Positions 53,154 through 63,694 of a stretch of DNA of 64,000 nt are shown piece by piece. The notes under the pieces were generated by a model. It was given only the letters and a program-made list of their open reading frames with translations. It was not told where the DNA came from and did not search any database. The DNA is from Chryseobacterium gregarium DSM 19109 (GTDB lineage: Bacteria; Bacteroidota; Bacteroidia; Flavobacteriales; Weeksellaceae), in the NCBI RefSeq assembly GCF_000430845.1, contig NZ_AUMU01000011.1:1-64000 (forward strand). Direction: 5' to 3'. Position 1 is the first letter of the stretch, and every line of letters begins with the position of its first letter. Position numbers and translations under genes: made by a program.

Positions 53154-53601
53154 TCTCTATAAAATTTTGTCCGGACTGTATACTTTGTACCGGATTGGTT
53201 GTTGCAGGATCCAGTACCGGATTTAAATTTTCATACATTTTCTTAATACCGCATCCCGGGGAAACATAAATGGACTTTGTTGTGTAACTTACTCTTATCT
53301 TGGATTCTGCCCCTTTATTGGCAATTCTAAAATAAATGTCTGTATAGGGTGTATCATCCACTCTTAATGGTATGACCCGTGAAGTAATCTTGGTCTGTAC
53401 GCCCAATTGAACTTTTCCGGAGCCGTAGTCTACCGCTACATAGAGTGAATCAAGAGTTTTTTCCTTTCCGCTTTCCGCATTCAGAAAAGAGACTTTCATC
53501 CTCGGAGTTCCTTCTCCACTCTCACAAATGTCATCATCGCCCCCACATGAAAAAAGGAGGTTTAAAGAACAGACTGCTATGAGGAATTTAAAATATTTCA
53601 T
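53119..53601 (-). CDS. DUF6452-like lipoprotein
   Basis: A 160-aa lipoprotein with signal and lipobox (LNLLFSCGGDDD; C19), an acidic start and several conserved residues (CESGEGTPRMKVSFLNAE, PGCGIKKMYENL). It matches the DUF6452 family located between rlmD and DUF6048 in Flavobacteriia. The 3' end overlaps DUF6048. It is probably exported to the outer membrane inner leaflet with the barrel neighbour as partner; this is inference from co-occurrence. Confidence 0.78.
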   Translation of the reverse strand: MKYFKFLIAVCSLNLLFSCGGDDDICESGEGTPRMKVSFLNAESGKEKTLDSLYVAVDYGSGKVQLGVQTKITSRVIPLRVDDTPYTDIYFRIANKGAESKIRVSYTTKSIYVSPGCGIKKMYENLNPVLDPATTNPVQSIQSGQNFIENEDKTNLYLLF

Positions 53602-53634
53602 AATAAGATCTGATGGTATTCAAATGTATATAAA

Positions 53635-55041
53635 TTATTTTTTAATCAATAATGCAATATTTTCCACATGATGGGTTTGCGGAAACATATCTACCGGCAG
53701 AATTTTCACTACCGTGTACTGTTCTTTCATTAAAGCCAGATCCCTAGCCTGGGTTGCTGAATTACAGCTGACATACACTATTTTTTCAGGAGCCAGTTTT
53801 AAGATCTGTTCCACCACTTTCTGGTGCATCCCGTCTCTGGGCGGGTCTGTAATCAGGACATCTGCCTTCGGATGGTTCGCAAGGAATTCATCGTTGAAAA
53901 TATCTTTCATGTCCCCGCAGTAAAAAGTAGTATTGGTAAGGCCGTTCAGCTCCGCATGTTCTATCGCTGCATCAATCGCTTCCTGGACAGATTCAATTCC
54001 GATCACCTGTTTTGCGTTTCTGGCGACATACTGGGCAATCGTACCTGTCCCCGTATATAAATCGTATACGACTTCTTCGCCTTTCAGATCAGCAAATTCC
54101 AGCGTCTTCCGGTATAATTCAAGAGCCTGTCTGTAGTTGGTCTGAAAAAATGACTTCGGGCCGATTTTAAATTTCAGTCCATCCATTTCTTCCATTAAAA
54201 AACCTTCCCCGAAATATACATTGACATTCAGATCATAGATCGAATCATTGGGTTTAGGATTGATGGCATAGACCAAAGTTTTAATCTGCGGAAATGTCTC
54301 CAGCAGAAATTCAAAAAGATTTTCTCTGTTCTGTTTTTCTTCTCTGTACAGCTGAAAAAGAACCATCCACTCTCCTTTTGAGTTCTGTCTCATCATTAAG
54401 GTCCTTAAAAACCCTTCCTGATTTCTCACATCAAAGAATTCCAGGCCGTGTTCTACGGCATATTCCTTTACCGCCAGCCGAATGGTATTTGAAGGATCTT
54501 CCTGCAGAAAACATTCTTTAAGATCAAGAATCTTGCTCCACATTCCGGGAATATGGAAGCCAAGCGCGTCCCTATTGCCGAAATTTTCTTCAGAGCTTAT
54601 TTCATATTGGGTTAGCCATCTCGCATTGGAGAAAGAGAACTCCATTTTGTTTCTGTAAAAATACTGTTCTTCAGACCCCAGAATAGGAAGAGTCTCAAAA
54701 TCACTAATCCCACCGATTCTCTTAATATTGTTATAGACTTCTTCCTGCTTGAAATCCAGCTGTTTTTCATAGCTCATATTCTGCCACTTACAGCCTCCGC
54801 AGACACCGAAATGAATACATTTAGGATCTACTCGGTAAGGTGATTTTTCAAGCAAATCAATAACTTCCCCCTCGAAGTATTTGGATTTTGATTTTTTCAC
54901 CCTTACATTAACAACGTCTCCCGGAATTGCCCCTGAAACCATAACCGTCTTCCCTTCTTCCGTGCGGCCGATGGCCACGCCTTTGGCACCAGCATTTAAA
55001 AGTTTTATATTTTCAAGAATGAGATTCTTTTTCTTTTTCAT
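53635..55041 (-). CDS. rlmD: 23S rRNA (uracil-5-)-methyltransferase RlmD
   Basis: A 468-aa RumA/TrmA-family methyltransferase. TRAM domain (about 1-65), Fe-S cysteine set (CIHFGVCGGCKWQNM with an earlier partner), SAM motif VYDLYTGTGTIAQYVA at about residue 330 and catalytic DPPRDGMH and YVSCNSATQARDL (nucleophile Cys). It methylates U1939 of 23S rRNA (by family). It is upstream of DUF6452/DUF6048 on the same strand. Confidence 0.93.
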   Translation of the reverse strand: MKKKKNLILENIKLLNAGAKGVAIGRTEEGKTVMVSGAIPGDVVNVRVKKSKSKYFEGEVIDLLEKSPYRVDPKCIHFGVCGGCKWQNMSYEKQLDFKQEEVYNNIKRIGGISDFETLPILGSEEQYFYRNKMEFSFSNARWLTQYEISSEENFGNRDALGFHIPGMWSKILDLKECFLQEDPSNTIRLAVKEYAVEHGLEFFDVRNQEGFLRTLMMRQNSKGEWMVLFQLYREEKQNRENLFEFLLETFPQIKTLVYAINPKPNDSIYDLNVNVYFGEGFLMEEMDGLKFKIGPKSFFQTNYRQALELYRKTLEFADLKGEEVVYDLYTGTGTIAQYVARNAKQVIGIESVQEAIDAAIEHAELNGLTNTTFYCGDMKDIFNDEFLANHPKADVLITDPPRDGMHQKVVEQILKLAPEKIVYVSCNSATQARDLALMKEQYTVVKILPVDMFPQTHHVENIALLIKK

Positions 55042-55143
55042 CCGTAATTTTCTGTTTGTCTGATGGATTTTTTTAGTCCCATCAAAAGTTCTGTTTTTTA
55101 TCAGCTAAAAACTGCTGATTTATTTTGCAAAAATACAATAAAA

Positions 55144-55169
55144 AAAACCTTATCCGAAGACAAGGTTTT
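55144..55169 (-). terminator. Terminator after the thioredoxin-fold gene
   Basis: AAAACCTT (55144-55151) pairs with AAGGTTTT (55162-55169); on the minus strand it runs into TTTTTTT, 20 bp past the stop. Confidence 0.85.
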
Positions 55170-55188
55170 TATATGTATTGAATTTAAA

Positions 55189-56745
55189 TTATTTTGTCTG
55201 GGCCGGTTGTGGATTTGCCTGTACAGGTGTCTGCTGTTGTGCCGCTGCCGCAGGATCCATTCCCATGCCTGAACCCGGCTGCTGTAACTGAACATCAGGA
55301 TTTACTTTCGGAGCGGAAAGCCCCGTCTGTTTATCCAGAACGGTTACCAGTTCAGGATCTCCAAGGTTGAAGAACGGCTTGCTTGCAATTTTACCGTCTT
55401 TGTCTACAATGACAAAACAAGGCAATTTGAAACCATACACACCGTATTTCTTGGCAATATCGGAATTTAATCCGCCGTCGGCATAAACATTTGCTCCGTT
55501 TATTCCTTTTAATAAAGAGTTGCTTGTTTTTACAAACTGATCTTTGGTATCGTCTACATTTACAAAAACGAAATTCATTTTAGACTTATAGAAATTCACC
55601 ACTTCTTTTAAGACAGGAATGGTAGCTTCCCCGATATAAGGATTCCATGAAGCATAGAATGTTAACAGATAAGGTTTTCCTTTGTTATCCGCAAGGTTAT
55701 AAGATTTCCCGTCTGCTTTAACCAATGCGGCTTCAGGAGCCTGCTCCCCTATTTTGAAACCGTTGATGGCAAACTGGATTTTCTTCAGATCTTCTTTAAT
55801 ATCAGCATCCTTAATATCCGTATCAATGATTTTTTTGATTTTCTCAATCGTTTTCTCAGGAGAACCCGGATGAATATCCGACTGCGCCATTACAAAAGCC
55901 AGTAAATAATCTTTGGCGGTCTGCGAAAGGTCTTTCTGGTTTTTCTTCAGATATTCTGAAAATAATTCCGAAGTGGTAATATCTTTTTTTCCTGCACTGT
56001 TGGCCTGTGCATATTTCTGGAAATCAGGACTCATTTTTGTTAAAAGATACTGTCTGTAGTAAGGATTTTCCTTTACCATCACTTCTTTATTTTCCTGAAG
56101 CTTGTTTTCAAAATCAGTGAAAGCTTTCGTCACTTTAAAAGATGGGTTGCCCATTTGCTTATGGCTCGTGTCATATTGATTCATAATCGTAAGCAAAGTA
56201 CTGGCAAGATCATTTTTCTTCCATTTGATAATTTCATCATCCGGATTGAACTTTTTAACGTTTTCTTCGATATTTTTATTGATATCAGCCTGCACCTTTT
56301 CCATTCCTTTTAAGAATGTTCTTTCATCCTTCATCATCAGCTCGTTCATATTAACCGTCTGAGCATAAGTAGAAAGGTATTTTTGGGTTGCCGTAAAGAA
56401 ATCATTGTTATTCTTAGCATCACCCGTGATCACATATTCAGAAGGGAAAGTGGCCCCATTGCCTGAGATTTCAAGCTTCTGGCCTCCTTTTAAATAAATT
56501 AAATTTTGTTTCCCGCCATAGGACATTACATACATCCCGCTTTTAGGAGCTTCAAAGGTTCCTGCAAATGTTCCGTCTTTATTGATACCGATATTGATTA
56601 ATGGTAAAGTGGCTACGCCTGAAGCCTCAATAAACTCGATTCTTTCTAATGGAGAACCGCCTGTAATTTTTCCTTTTACTTCAACTTTTTTAGAGCAAGA
56701 CATCGCAAAAACAGCGATGATAAACAATAAAAGATATTTTTTCAT
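55189..56745 (-). CDS. DUF4369/thioredoxin-fold lipoprotein lacking the CxxC
   Basis: A 518-aa TlpA-like lipoprotein: lipobox FAMSC at C17, an N-terminal DUF4369-like beta domain (VKGKITGGSPLERIEFIEAS), a long helical middle and a C-terminal thioredoxin fold (about 345-475). Where a TlpA has WCxxC, this reads FYASWNPYIGEATI, with no cysteines, so redox activity is not expected. The last 40 residues are Q/P/A-rich. Position in the envelope is periplasmic. A role as a chaperone-like or binding protein is possible; unknown. Confidence 0.85.
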   Translation of the reverse strand: MKKYLLLFIIAVFAMSCSKKVEVKGKITGGSPLERIEFIEASGVATLPLINIGINKDGTFAGTFEAPKSGMYVMSYGGKQNLIYLKGGQKLEISGNGATFPSEYVITGDAKNNNDFFTATQKYLSTYAQTVNMNELMMKDERTFLKGMEKVQADINKNIEENVKKFNPDDEIIKWKKNDLASTLLTIMNQYDTSHKQMGNPSFKVTKAFTDFENKLQENKEVMVKENPYYRQYLLTKMSPDFQKYAQANSAGKKDITTSELFSEYLKKNQKDLSQTAKDYLLAFVMAQSDIHPGSPEKTIEKIKKIIDTDIKDADIKEDLKKIQFAINGFKIGEQAPEAALVKADGKSYNLADNKGKPYLLTFYASWNPYIGEATIPVLKEVVNFYKSKMNFVFVNVDDTKDQFVKTSNSLLKGINGANVYADGGLNSDIAKKYGVYGFKLPCFVIVDKDGKIASKPFFNLGDPELVTVLDKQTGLSAPKVNPDVQLQQPGSGMGMDPAAAAQQQTPVQANPQPAQTK

Positions 56746-56828
56746 TTCGAATTTTATAATTAGGCAAAAATAAGTTTTTCAGTAAACTTAATACAATTAA
56801 ATACTATTTTTATGAAAGATTTAACTAA

Positions 56829-56860
56829 AAAAATCGCCATCCGGTAAGGAGACGATTTTT
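56829..56860 (-). terminator. Terminator after sdhB
   Basis: AAAAATCG (56829-56836) pairs with CGATTTTT (56853-56860); the minus-strand side runs into T-rich DNA, 20 bp past the stop at 56881. Confidence 0.75.
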
Positions 56861-56880
56861 CAGGTATATTAAATCAATTT

Positions 56881-57648
56881 TTATGCTTTGTCAGCCAGAG
56901 CCACGATATACTCACGGTTCATTCTGGCAATGTTTTCTAGGGAGATGCCTTTCGGGCATTCCACTTCACAGGCACCGGTATTGGAACAGTTTCCGAAACC
57001 TTCTTCGTCCATAGCCGTTACCATGTTCAACACTCTTCGTTTCGCCTCCACTCTACCCTGAGGCAGAAGAGCAAACTGAGATACTTTAGCGCCTACGAAC
57101 AGCATGGCAGACCCGTTTTTACACGATGCCACACAGGCACCACAGCTGATACATGCGGCAGCATCCATTGCTTTGTCCGCGTCTTCTTTAGGAACCGGGA
57201 TTGCATTGGCGTCCAATGTATTTCCTGAAGTGTTTACCGAAATAAAGCCGCCGGCAGCCATGATCCTGTCAAATGCACTTCTGTCTACGATTAAATCTTT
57301 GATTACCGGGAAAGCAGCACTTCTCCAAGGTTCAATAACGATGGTCTCACCGTCTTTGAACATTCTCATGTGAAGCTGACAGGTAGTGATCCCTGTGTCC
57401 GGACCGTGTGCCCTGCCGTTGATATAAAGCGAACACATCCCGCAGATCCCTTCACGACAGTCGTGGTCGAAAGCAATCGGCTCTTTTCCTTCGTTAATAA
57501 GATTTTCGTTAAGGATGTCCAGCATTTCCAAAAATGATGAATCTGTGGATACATCCGATATTTTATAAGTCTCAAACTGACCTTTAGATTTATTATTTTT
57601 TTGTCTCCAAATTTTCAGCGTAAGATGTAAGCCTTTTTTTGCACTCAT
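56881..57648 (-). CDS. sdhB: Succinate dehydrogenase iron-sulfur subunit
   Basis: A 255-aa subunit carrying three clusters: the 2Fe-2S motif [20 protein letters not shown] with a later C, 4Fe-4[12 protein letters not shown], and 3Fe-4S/4Fe-4[16 protein letters not shown]. It passes electrons from SdhA to quinone. Last in the sdhCAB operon, 24 bp after sdhA, and followed by a terminator. Confidence 0.97.
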   Translation of the reverse strand: MSAKKGLHLTLKIWRQKNNKSKGQFETYKISDVSTDSSFLEMLDILNENLINEGKEPIAFDHDCREGICGMCSLYINGRAHGPDTGITTCQLHMRMFKDGETIVIEPWRSAAFPVIKDLIVDRSAFDRIMAAGGFISVNTSGNTLDANAIPVPKEDADKAMDAAACISCGACVASCKNGSAMLFVGAKVSQFALLPQGRVEAKRRVLNMVTAMDEEGFGNCSNTGACEVECPKGISLENIARMNREYIVALADKA

Positions 57649-57672
57649 AATTGTATATTTAAAGATTGGAGA

Positions 57673-59685
57673 TTATTTGTAACTTCTCGTTTTTACCTCG
57701 ATGTTATCATAGATCAGGTCTTCTTTATGCAACACTTCTGTATTGATATCATTCCCCTGATACTCCCAGATTCCGACATATTTGAAGTTCACGTCATCTC
57801 TTTCCGCTTCTCCGTCCGGAGTAGAATGGTCTTCACGGAAATGGCCTCCACAAGATTCATTTCTGTGCAGCGCATCTATAGCCATCAACTGACCCAATTC
57901 AAGGAAGTCTGCTACCCTGAAGGCTTTTTCAAGCTCCGTATTCATCCCGTCATTATCACCGGGCACATTTACATTTTTCCAGAAATCGTTTCTTACGGCT
58001 TCAATTTCTCTGATCGCTTCTCTCAACCCTTCAGGAGTTCTTCCCATCCCTACTTTGTTCCACATGATGTGTCCCAATTGCTTGTGGAAATAATCTACTG
58101 AATGCGCACCTTTATTATTTAAGAAGAAATCAACTTTCTCTTTAATTCCTTTCTCAGCTTCGTCAAATGATGCAGACGCTGTAGGTACCGTTCCCGTTCT
58201 GATATCCGAAGAAAGGTAATCTGCAATAGTGTAAGGAAGTACAAAATATCCGTCAGCAAGCCCCTGCATCAAAGCGGAAGCTCCCAGCCTGTTGGCGCCA
58301 TGGTCTGAGAAATTGGCTTCTCCGATCACAAAACATCCCGGAATGGTAGACTGAAGGTTATAATCCACCCAAACTCCTCCCATGGTATAGTGAACCGCAG
58401 GATAAATCTTCATTGGTGTTTTATAAGGGTCATCAGCCGTAATCTTCTCGTACATTACGAATAAGTTACCGTACTTTTCCTCTACCCAGCTTTTACCAAG
58501 GTCGTAAAGCTGCTGGTCTGTAGGATTCTGGATATGTTTTTCAATGGCGGCTTCTCTACCTTTTTTCATGATCTCTGTTGAGAAATCAAGGTAAACGCCT
58601 TCCTTGGTATCATTATTTTCAATTCCGTAACCGGCGTCACATCTTTCCTTGGCTGCCCTGGAAGCAACGTCCCTAGGCACAAGGTTACCGAACGCAGGGT
58701 ATCTTCTTTCCAGATAATAATCCCGGTCTTCTTCTTTGATGTTTTCAGGTCTCAGCTTGCCGTCTCTGATGGCAACCGAATCTTCAATTTTCTTAGGAAC
58801 CCAGATTCTTCCGGAGTTTCTTAAGGATTCAGACATCAGTGTCAGTTTAGACTGCTGGGTTCCGTGAACCGGAATACATGTCGGGTGAATCTGTACATAA
58901 CAAGGGTTGGCAAAATATGCTCCCTTTTTATGAATTTTCCATGCTGCGGAAACATTGGATCCCATGGCATTGGTAGAAAGAAAATAAACATTCCCGTATC
59001 CTCCCGAAGCAATAACAACGGCATGTGCGGAATGTCTTTCAATTTCCCCGGTTACCAGGTTTCTTGCAATGATTCCTCTGGCTTTTCCGTCAACAATGAC
59101 AAGATCCATCATTTCGTGACGGTTGTACATTTTGATCCTTCCTTTACCGATCTGGCGGCTCATGGCAGAATAGGCACCTAATAACAGCTGCTGTCCGGTC
59201 TGTCCTTTTGCATAGAATGTTCTTTTCACCTGAACCCCACCGAATGAACGGTTATCCAACTGACCTCCGTATTCTCTGCCGAAAGGAACGCCCTGAGCAA
59301 CACACTGGTCTATAATATTGGCAGAAACTTCAGCCAGTCTGTAAACGTTGGCTTCTCTTGCCCTGTAGTCACCTCCTTTAATCGTATCATAGAATAACCT
59401 GTACGTAGAGTCACCGTCTCCCTGATAGTTTTTAGCAGCATTAATTCCTCCCTGCGCAGCAATTGAATGTGCTCTTCTCGGAGAATCCTGATAACAGAAT
59501 GCCTTTACATTGTAGCCCTGCTCAGCTAAAGTAGCCGCCGCAGAACCTCCTGCCAAACCTGTTCCCACAACAATAATATCAATCTTGTCTCTGTTGTTCG
59601 GGGCAACAAGGTTCATATGGTCTTTATGATTTTTCCACTTATCCTTTAAAGGACCTGCCGGAATTTTTGAATCTAATTTACTCAT
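57673..59685 (-). CDS. sdhA: Succinate dehydrogenase flavoprotein subunit
   Basis: A 670-aa subunit with the FAD-binding [18 protein letters not shown], the His attachment region [13 protein letters not shown], a capping domain and catalytic region around [10 protein letters not shown]. Length and the Bacteroidota-type extension match the b-558-linked (SdhE/type B) enzyme with a single membrane subunit. It is between sdhC and sdhB, 17 and 24 bp apart. Confidence 0.97.
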   Translation of the reverse strand: MSKLDSKIPAGPLKDKWKNHKDHMNLVAPNNRDKIDIIVVGTGLAGGSAAATLAEQGYNVKAFCYQDSPRRAHSIAAQGGINAAKNYQGDGDSTYRLFYDTIKGGDYRAREANVYRLAEVSANIIDQCVAQGVPFGREYGGQLDNRSFGGVQVKRTFYAKGQTGQQLLLGAYSAMSRQIGKGRIKMYNRHEMMDLVIVDGKARGIIARNLVTGEIERHSAHAVVIASGGYGNVYFLSTNAMGSNVSAAWKIHKKGAYFANPCYVQIHPTCIPVHGTQQSKLTLMSESLRNSGRIWVPKKIEDSVAIRDGKLRPENIKEEDRDYYLERRYPAFGNLVPRDVASRAAKERCDAGYGIENNDTKEGVYLDFSTEIMKKGREAAIEKHIQNPTDQQLYDLGKSWVEEKYGNLFVMYEKITADDPYKTPMKIYPAVHYTMGGVWVDYNLQSTIPGCFVIGEANFSDHGANRLGASALMQGLADGYFVLPYTIADYLSSDIRTGTVPTASASFDEAEKGIKEKVDFFLNNKGAHSVDYFHKQLGHIMWNKVGMGRTPEGLREAIREIEAVRNDFWKNVNVPGDNDGMNTELEKAFRVADFLELGQLMAIDALHRNESCGGHFREDHSTPDGEAERDDVNFKYVGIWEYQGNDINTEVLHKEDLIYDNIEVKTRSYK

Positions 59686-59701
59686 AATTATTATACTGAT
59701 A

Positions 59702-60364
59702 TTATTGAGTTACAAAATGAAAAACTGCGATAAAAATAAAACCTGCCGGGATCAGGATAGAATACCATTTCCCTAATGCCATAATTACCGGGGTATATTT
59801 GGGATGCCTCGCTCCGATCGACTGAAATGAAGACTGGAAACCGTGACCTAAATGCAATCCCAATAAAATAAAGGAAATCACATAGAGAATGACCCTCCAG
59901 ACATCTTCAAACTTTGCATGAAGATCCCCCCAGAAACGGGATTCTTCTACCGGTAATCCGTCTATGTATTTGTAATTCATCTCATGAAACCAGAAATCAT
60001 ACATATGAAGAAAAATAAAAGCCAAAATCACAGCCCCGGAAATAATCATATTTCTGGACATCCAGGTTGAATTGTGAGAAGGATTGTTTGATTCATATTT
60101 AACAGGACGTGCTGACCGGTTTTTAATTTCCAAAACAAATCCCATTACAAAATGGAATACCACAGCAAATATCAGAACCGGCTGCATTATAAATTGAATT
60201 AAGGGATTATACCCCATAAACTGCGAAGCATTATTGTAAGCACTCTCACCAAAAACCGACAAAAGGTTTACAGTAAGGTGCATCACCAGAAATATCAGCA
60301 AAAAAATAGCCGACAATGCCATAGCATACTTTCTACCTATCGTAGAACTTGTTAAACCTGCCAT
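59702..60364 (-). CDS. sdhC: Succinate dehydrogenase cytochrome b subunit
   Basis: A 220-aa membrane anchor with five predicted helices and conserved histidines for two hemes ([51 protein letters not shown]). This type B anchor needs no SdhD. It is first in the operon, 23 bp after a good promoter. Confidence 0.95.
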   Translation of the reverse strand: MAGLTSSTIGRKYAMALSAIFLLIFLVMHLTVNLLSVFGESAYNNASQFMGYNPLIQFIMQPVLIFAVVFHFVMGFVLEIKNRSARPVKYESNNPSHNSTWMSRNMIISGAVILAFIFLHMYDFWFHEMNYKYIDGLPVEESRFWGDLHAKFEDVWRVILYVISFILLGLHLGHGFQSSFQSIGARHPKYTPVIMALGKWYSILIPAGFIFIAVFHFVTQ

Positions 60365-60387
60365 ATAAGTTTAAATTTGATTTTCAA

Positions 60388-60416
60388 CAAAATTAAGAAA
60401 TGTTAACTACAACAAA
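60388..60416 (-). promoter_or_regulatory. Promoter of the sdhCAB operon
   Basis: The minus strand has TTTG (60413-60416) in TTTTTGTTG, a 17-bp spacer and TAATTTTG (60388-60395), matching both elements of the Bacteroidota consensus 23 bp before the sdhC start. Confidence 0.8.
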
Positions 60417-60506
60417 AAGTGAGAAATCTCACAAAAAGCCAGTTTGTAATGTTTCTAAATAAGAATGTAAAGCATTTTAAATAAAGAAAAAATAAAAATC
60501 TGCCCT

Positions 60507-62285
60507 TTAATTTAAAGAATATGTTTTGCCGTTACAGGTAACTGCCTGTACAGATGCCGGAAGATATCTAATCTCGACATTCCTTAGCCGCCGTGAGGAC
60601 CGGTAAGGGTTAATAATAAACTGAACGGTTTTATCACGGTCTGCATTTTCCGTAATCCAGAAGCAGGCTTTGTCCCCTTTCTTTACGGACAGTATTTTAT
60701 TATTGGAGAATTCATGAACGAGAATTTCCGTTTTTTGATTTTCATAGATGTTAAAGCTGAACCTTAAGATAAAAAAAACGAGAACAGCCATAAGAAATCT
60801 GGCAGAATTTCTGAAATTTAATTTTAAGACCACAAACCTTATCAGATAAACAATGCCAAACAGGGAAAGCACCTCAATAAGATTCATTGGAATATTATCA
60901 AAAAACACGGTATTAAAACCTGCGAACCAGTGAATAACCTTCAGCAAAACCTGAATAACAAAGTCATAAACCATATCAATCAGATTAAAATCAAGTCCGA
61001 AGGCTATTAAAGCAGTCATGGCAAAAGACAGTACTATAATAATCTCCGAAAACGGGACAATAAAAAAATTAGCAACAATTGAGATGAATGAGAACTGATG
61101 GAAATAATACAGAACCAAAGGAAGTGTGGCCAGCTGCGCAGACAGGGAAACAGAAACCGTATTGAAAACGATCTTTTTAAACCAATGGTCCTGTTTGGGA
61201 AAATATTTTAATATCGGCTGATTCAGCCAGAAGATCCCGAGAACAGCCATAAAGCTCAACTGAAAACCTACGTCAAAAACCTGTTGCGTATCAGCAATTA
61301 AAATAATAAAAGCCGAAAGCGACAAAGAATGCAACAGGTCAGGCTTTCGCTGAAGCAAAACATAGATAAAATAAACCGTCAGCATAATACTGGAACGTAC
61401 CACCGAACTTCCGAAACCGATAAATATGGTAAAAAGCCAGATAAAAACAAGACTTGAAATAATGGCATATTTCCTGAGCTTCAAAGGTAAAATCTTAATC
61501 AAAATCAAATAAAACAATCCGAAAATCACTACGATATGCGTCCCTGAAATGGCCAGGAAATGCACCAGCCCCGATCTGTTGAAATCCTGAACCGTCTGCG
61601 CATCGATTTCAGTGCGGTCTGCAAGGATAATGCCTTTTAAAAACTCCCGTGATACTGGGGACATTTCGGTGGTATTAATATTCTGCAGAACTTCTAATCT
61701 GTTCTGAGAAAATTTTTCATATATACTCAGATCACCTCTTTCTGAAGACACTACTGACTCAGTGATATAACATTGATAATCAATATTCTTACGCCCTAAA
61801 TATTGTGCATAATCAAACTGGAAATCGTATTGAGGAGATTTTGGTTCTGATATATAAGCCTGCGTTTTATAATAATGGTTAAAGTCTAACAGTTGTTCAC
61901 TTTTCGGAATATATAAAACGGCATTGAAATGCTCTTTTCCAGCCTGCACCGACGCCTCATACTTCCGGTTCTTTTCATTTGAATTAAGTTTCCTGGAAAT
62001 CCTGAAAACAATAGTTTGATTCTGAGAAGGCAGAATAGCCTGATGAGAAGGAGGAGAATTGAAAAAATGCAGAACAATCCCTATCCCGAAAAACATGCAT
62101 CCCAGCAGATAAGGTTTTGCTTTATAAAAGAAATAAGGCTTAAAAAATGTAGAGATCAGAACAGCGAGACAAAACCCGATAATAAAAGAAGTAGAATTTT
62201 CGCCCAAAGAAAACTGATCCTGAAAGAAAATCCCGAGGATAAAGCAGATGACCAGAATAAGAAGCGGCTGTTTATTCAAAATCAA
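60507..62285 (-). CDS. comEC: ComEC/Rec2-family competence protein, no MBL domain
   Basis: A 592-aa polytopic membrane protein with N-terminal helices, an OB-like DUF4131 segment (about 95-170) and the ComEC competence domain (GLVHFLAISGTHIVVIFGLF, then SSVVRSSIMLTVYFIYVLLQ and FQLSFMAVLGIFWL). It transports single-stranded DNA through the inner membrane. The C-terminal metallo-beta-lactamase domain is absent and only a short soluble tail remains. Shorter ComEC forms are common in Flavobacteriia. Confidence 0.9.
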   Translation of the reverse strand: MILNKQPLLILVICFILGIFFQDQFSLGENSTSFIIGFCLAVLISTFFKPYFFYKAKPYLLGCMFFGIGIVLHFFNSPPSHQAILPSQNQTIVFRISRKLNSNEKNRKYEASVQAGKEHFNAVLYIPKSEQLLDFNHYYKTQAYISEPKSPQYDFQFDYAQYLGRKNIDYQCYITESVVSSERGDLSIYEKFSQNRLEVLQNINTTEMSPVSREFLKGIILADRTEIDAQTVQDFNRSGLVHFLAISGTHIVVIFGLFYLILIKILPLKLRKYAIISSLVFIWLFTIFIGFGSSVVRSSIMLTVYFIYVLLQRKPDLLHSLSLSAFIILIADTQQVFDVGFQLSFMAVLGIFWLNQPILKYFPKQDHWFKKIVFNTVSVSLSAQLATLPLVLYYFHQFSFISIVANFFIVPFSEIIIVLSFAMTALIAFGLDFNLIDMVYDFVIQVLLKVIHWFAGFNTVFFDNIPMNLIEVLSLFGIVYLIRFVVLKLNFRNSARFLMAVLVFFILRFSFNIYENQKTEILVHEFSNNKILSVKKGDKACFWITENADRDKTVQFIINPYRSSRRLRNVEIRYLPASVQAVTCNGKTYSLN

Positions 62286-62427
62286 AATTTGTGGTATCCA
62301 AAAATATTTATTTGAATAAAATTTTGCAAATCAACAGCTTAATTTTTTAAAAATAGGATCACATTCATCCTGAAAAAGAATAATCGCAGAAAAATTTCCT
62401 TCGATTATTTATAAATAATTAAAATTT

Positions 62428-63531
62428 TTAAGCTTTTAAAATGATCTCAGCTGCCTTTTCGCTGGCTCCTTTCCCGCCAAGCTTTTCCCTTAACAGTTCG
62501 TAATCTTTAAAAACATTGAATCTTTTATCCGTTTCCAGAATTTTATTCAGTTCGTTTACCAGATTACCGGTATTCAGTTCGTTTTGAATAAGCTCTTTTA
62601 CTACTTCCCGGTCCATAATCAGATTAACCAGTGAAATGTATTTGATATTTTTCACCAGTCTTTTGGCAATGGCGTAAGAAATTGCACTCCCTCTGTAACA
62701 CACTATTTCAGGGACATTCAGCAGAGCCGTTTCCAGGGTTGCCGTTCCGGAAGTTACAAGTGCCGCCTTTGAACACCTCAGCAGATCATAGGTTTTATTG
62801 GACACAAAATGAACATTGTCATCCACATACTTTTCGTAAAAATCTTTAGGGAGGCTGGGAGCACCGGCAATAACAAACTGATAGTCTTTGAAATAAGGCC
62901 TTACAGACAGCATAATATCCAGCATTTTTTCCACTTCCTGCTTTCTGGAGCCTGGCAGTAAAGCAATAATTTCTTTTTCATTCAATCCATGATCCGCCTT
63001 AAAATAGTCTTCTTCGATATCCTCAAGGGTCGAAATGGCATCCAGCAACGGATGGCCTACAAAATGGGAATGAATGCCATGCTTATTGTAGAACTCTTTT
63101 TCAAAGGGAAGAATCACCATCATCTCATCCACATACTTTTTAACGATCTCTACCCTGCCCTCTTTCCAGGCCCAAAGCTGCGGGGAAATGTAGTATATTA
63201 CTTTTATTCCCAGTTCCTTGGCAAATTTTGCAATTCTTAAATTAAATCCCGGGTAGTCAACCAGGATTAAGACATCCGGCCGGTTATTTCTTATATCTTC
63301 CTTACAAAACTTAATGTTGTTCAGAATCGTTTTCAGGTTCATCGCCACTTCAAGAAATCCCATAAATGCAAGATCCCGGTAATGTTTTACCAAAACTCCG
63401 CCCTGTGCATACATCAGGTCACCGCCCCAGAACCTGAATTCTGAACGTGAATCCTTTTCTTTTAAAGCTTTCATCAAATTACTTCCGTGCAGATCTCCGG
63501 AAGCTTCTCCTGCAATAATATAATATTTCAT
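62428..63531 (-). CDS. lpxB: Lipid-A-disaccharide synthase
   Basis: A 367-aa GT19 glycosyltransferase condensing UDP-diacylglucosamine with lipid X. Marks: IIAGEASGDLHGSNLMKAL at the start, LVDYPGFNLRIAKFAKE, YYISPQLWAWKEGR, GHPLLDA, LLPGSRKQEV and TSGTATLETALLNVPEIVCY. Full family length. It stands divergent from the DUF2480 gene. Confidence 0.96.
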   Translation of the reverse strand: MKYYIIAGEASGDLHGSNLMKALKEKDSRSEFRFWGGDLMYAQGGVLVKHYRDLAFMGFLEVAMNLKTILNNIKFCKEDIRNNRPDVLILVDYPGFNLRIAKFAKELGIKVIYYISPQLWAWKEGRVEIVKKYVDEMMVILPFEKEFYNKHGIHSHFVGHPLLDAISTLEDIEEDYFKADHGLNEKEIIALLPGSRKQEVEKMLDIMLSVRPYFKDYQFVIAGAPSLPKDFYEKYVDDNVHFVSNKTYDLLRCSKAALVTSGTATLETALLNVPEIVCYRGSAISYAIAKRLVKNIKYISLVNLIMDREVVKELIQNELNTGNLVNELNKILETDKRFNVFKDYELLREKLGGKGASEKAAEIILKA

Positions 63532-63694
63532 CCCTTTTGAAATCTTTTATTTGTTTTGGCCATCAGCAACCTCTTGTTAATTTTATTTTCCCGGGTAATG
63601 GTTAATTATGGGAGGTTTCTATGACAGGAATAGAGAACAAAATAAGATCCTTATCATCTTAATTTGTAAATTTGTTCAAAGATAATGATAAAAA

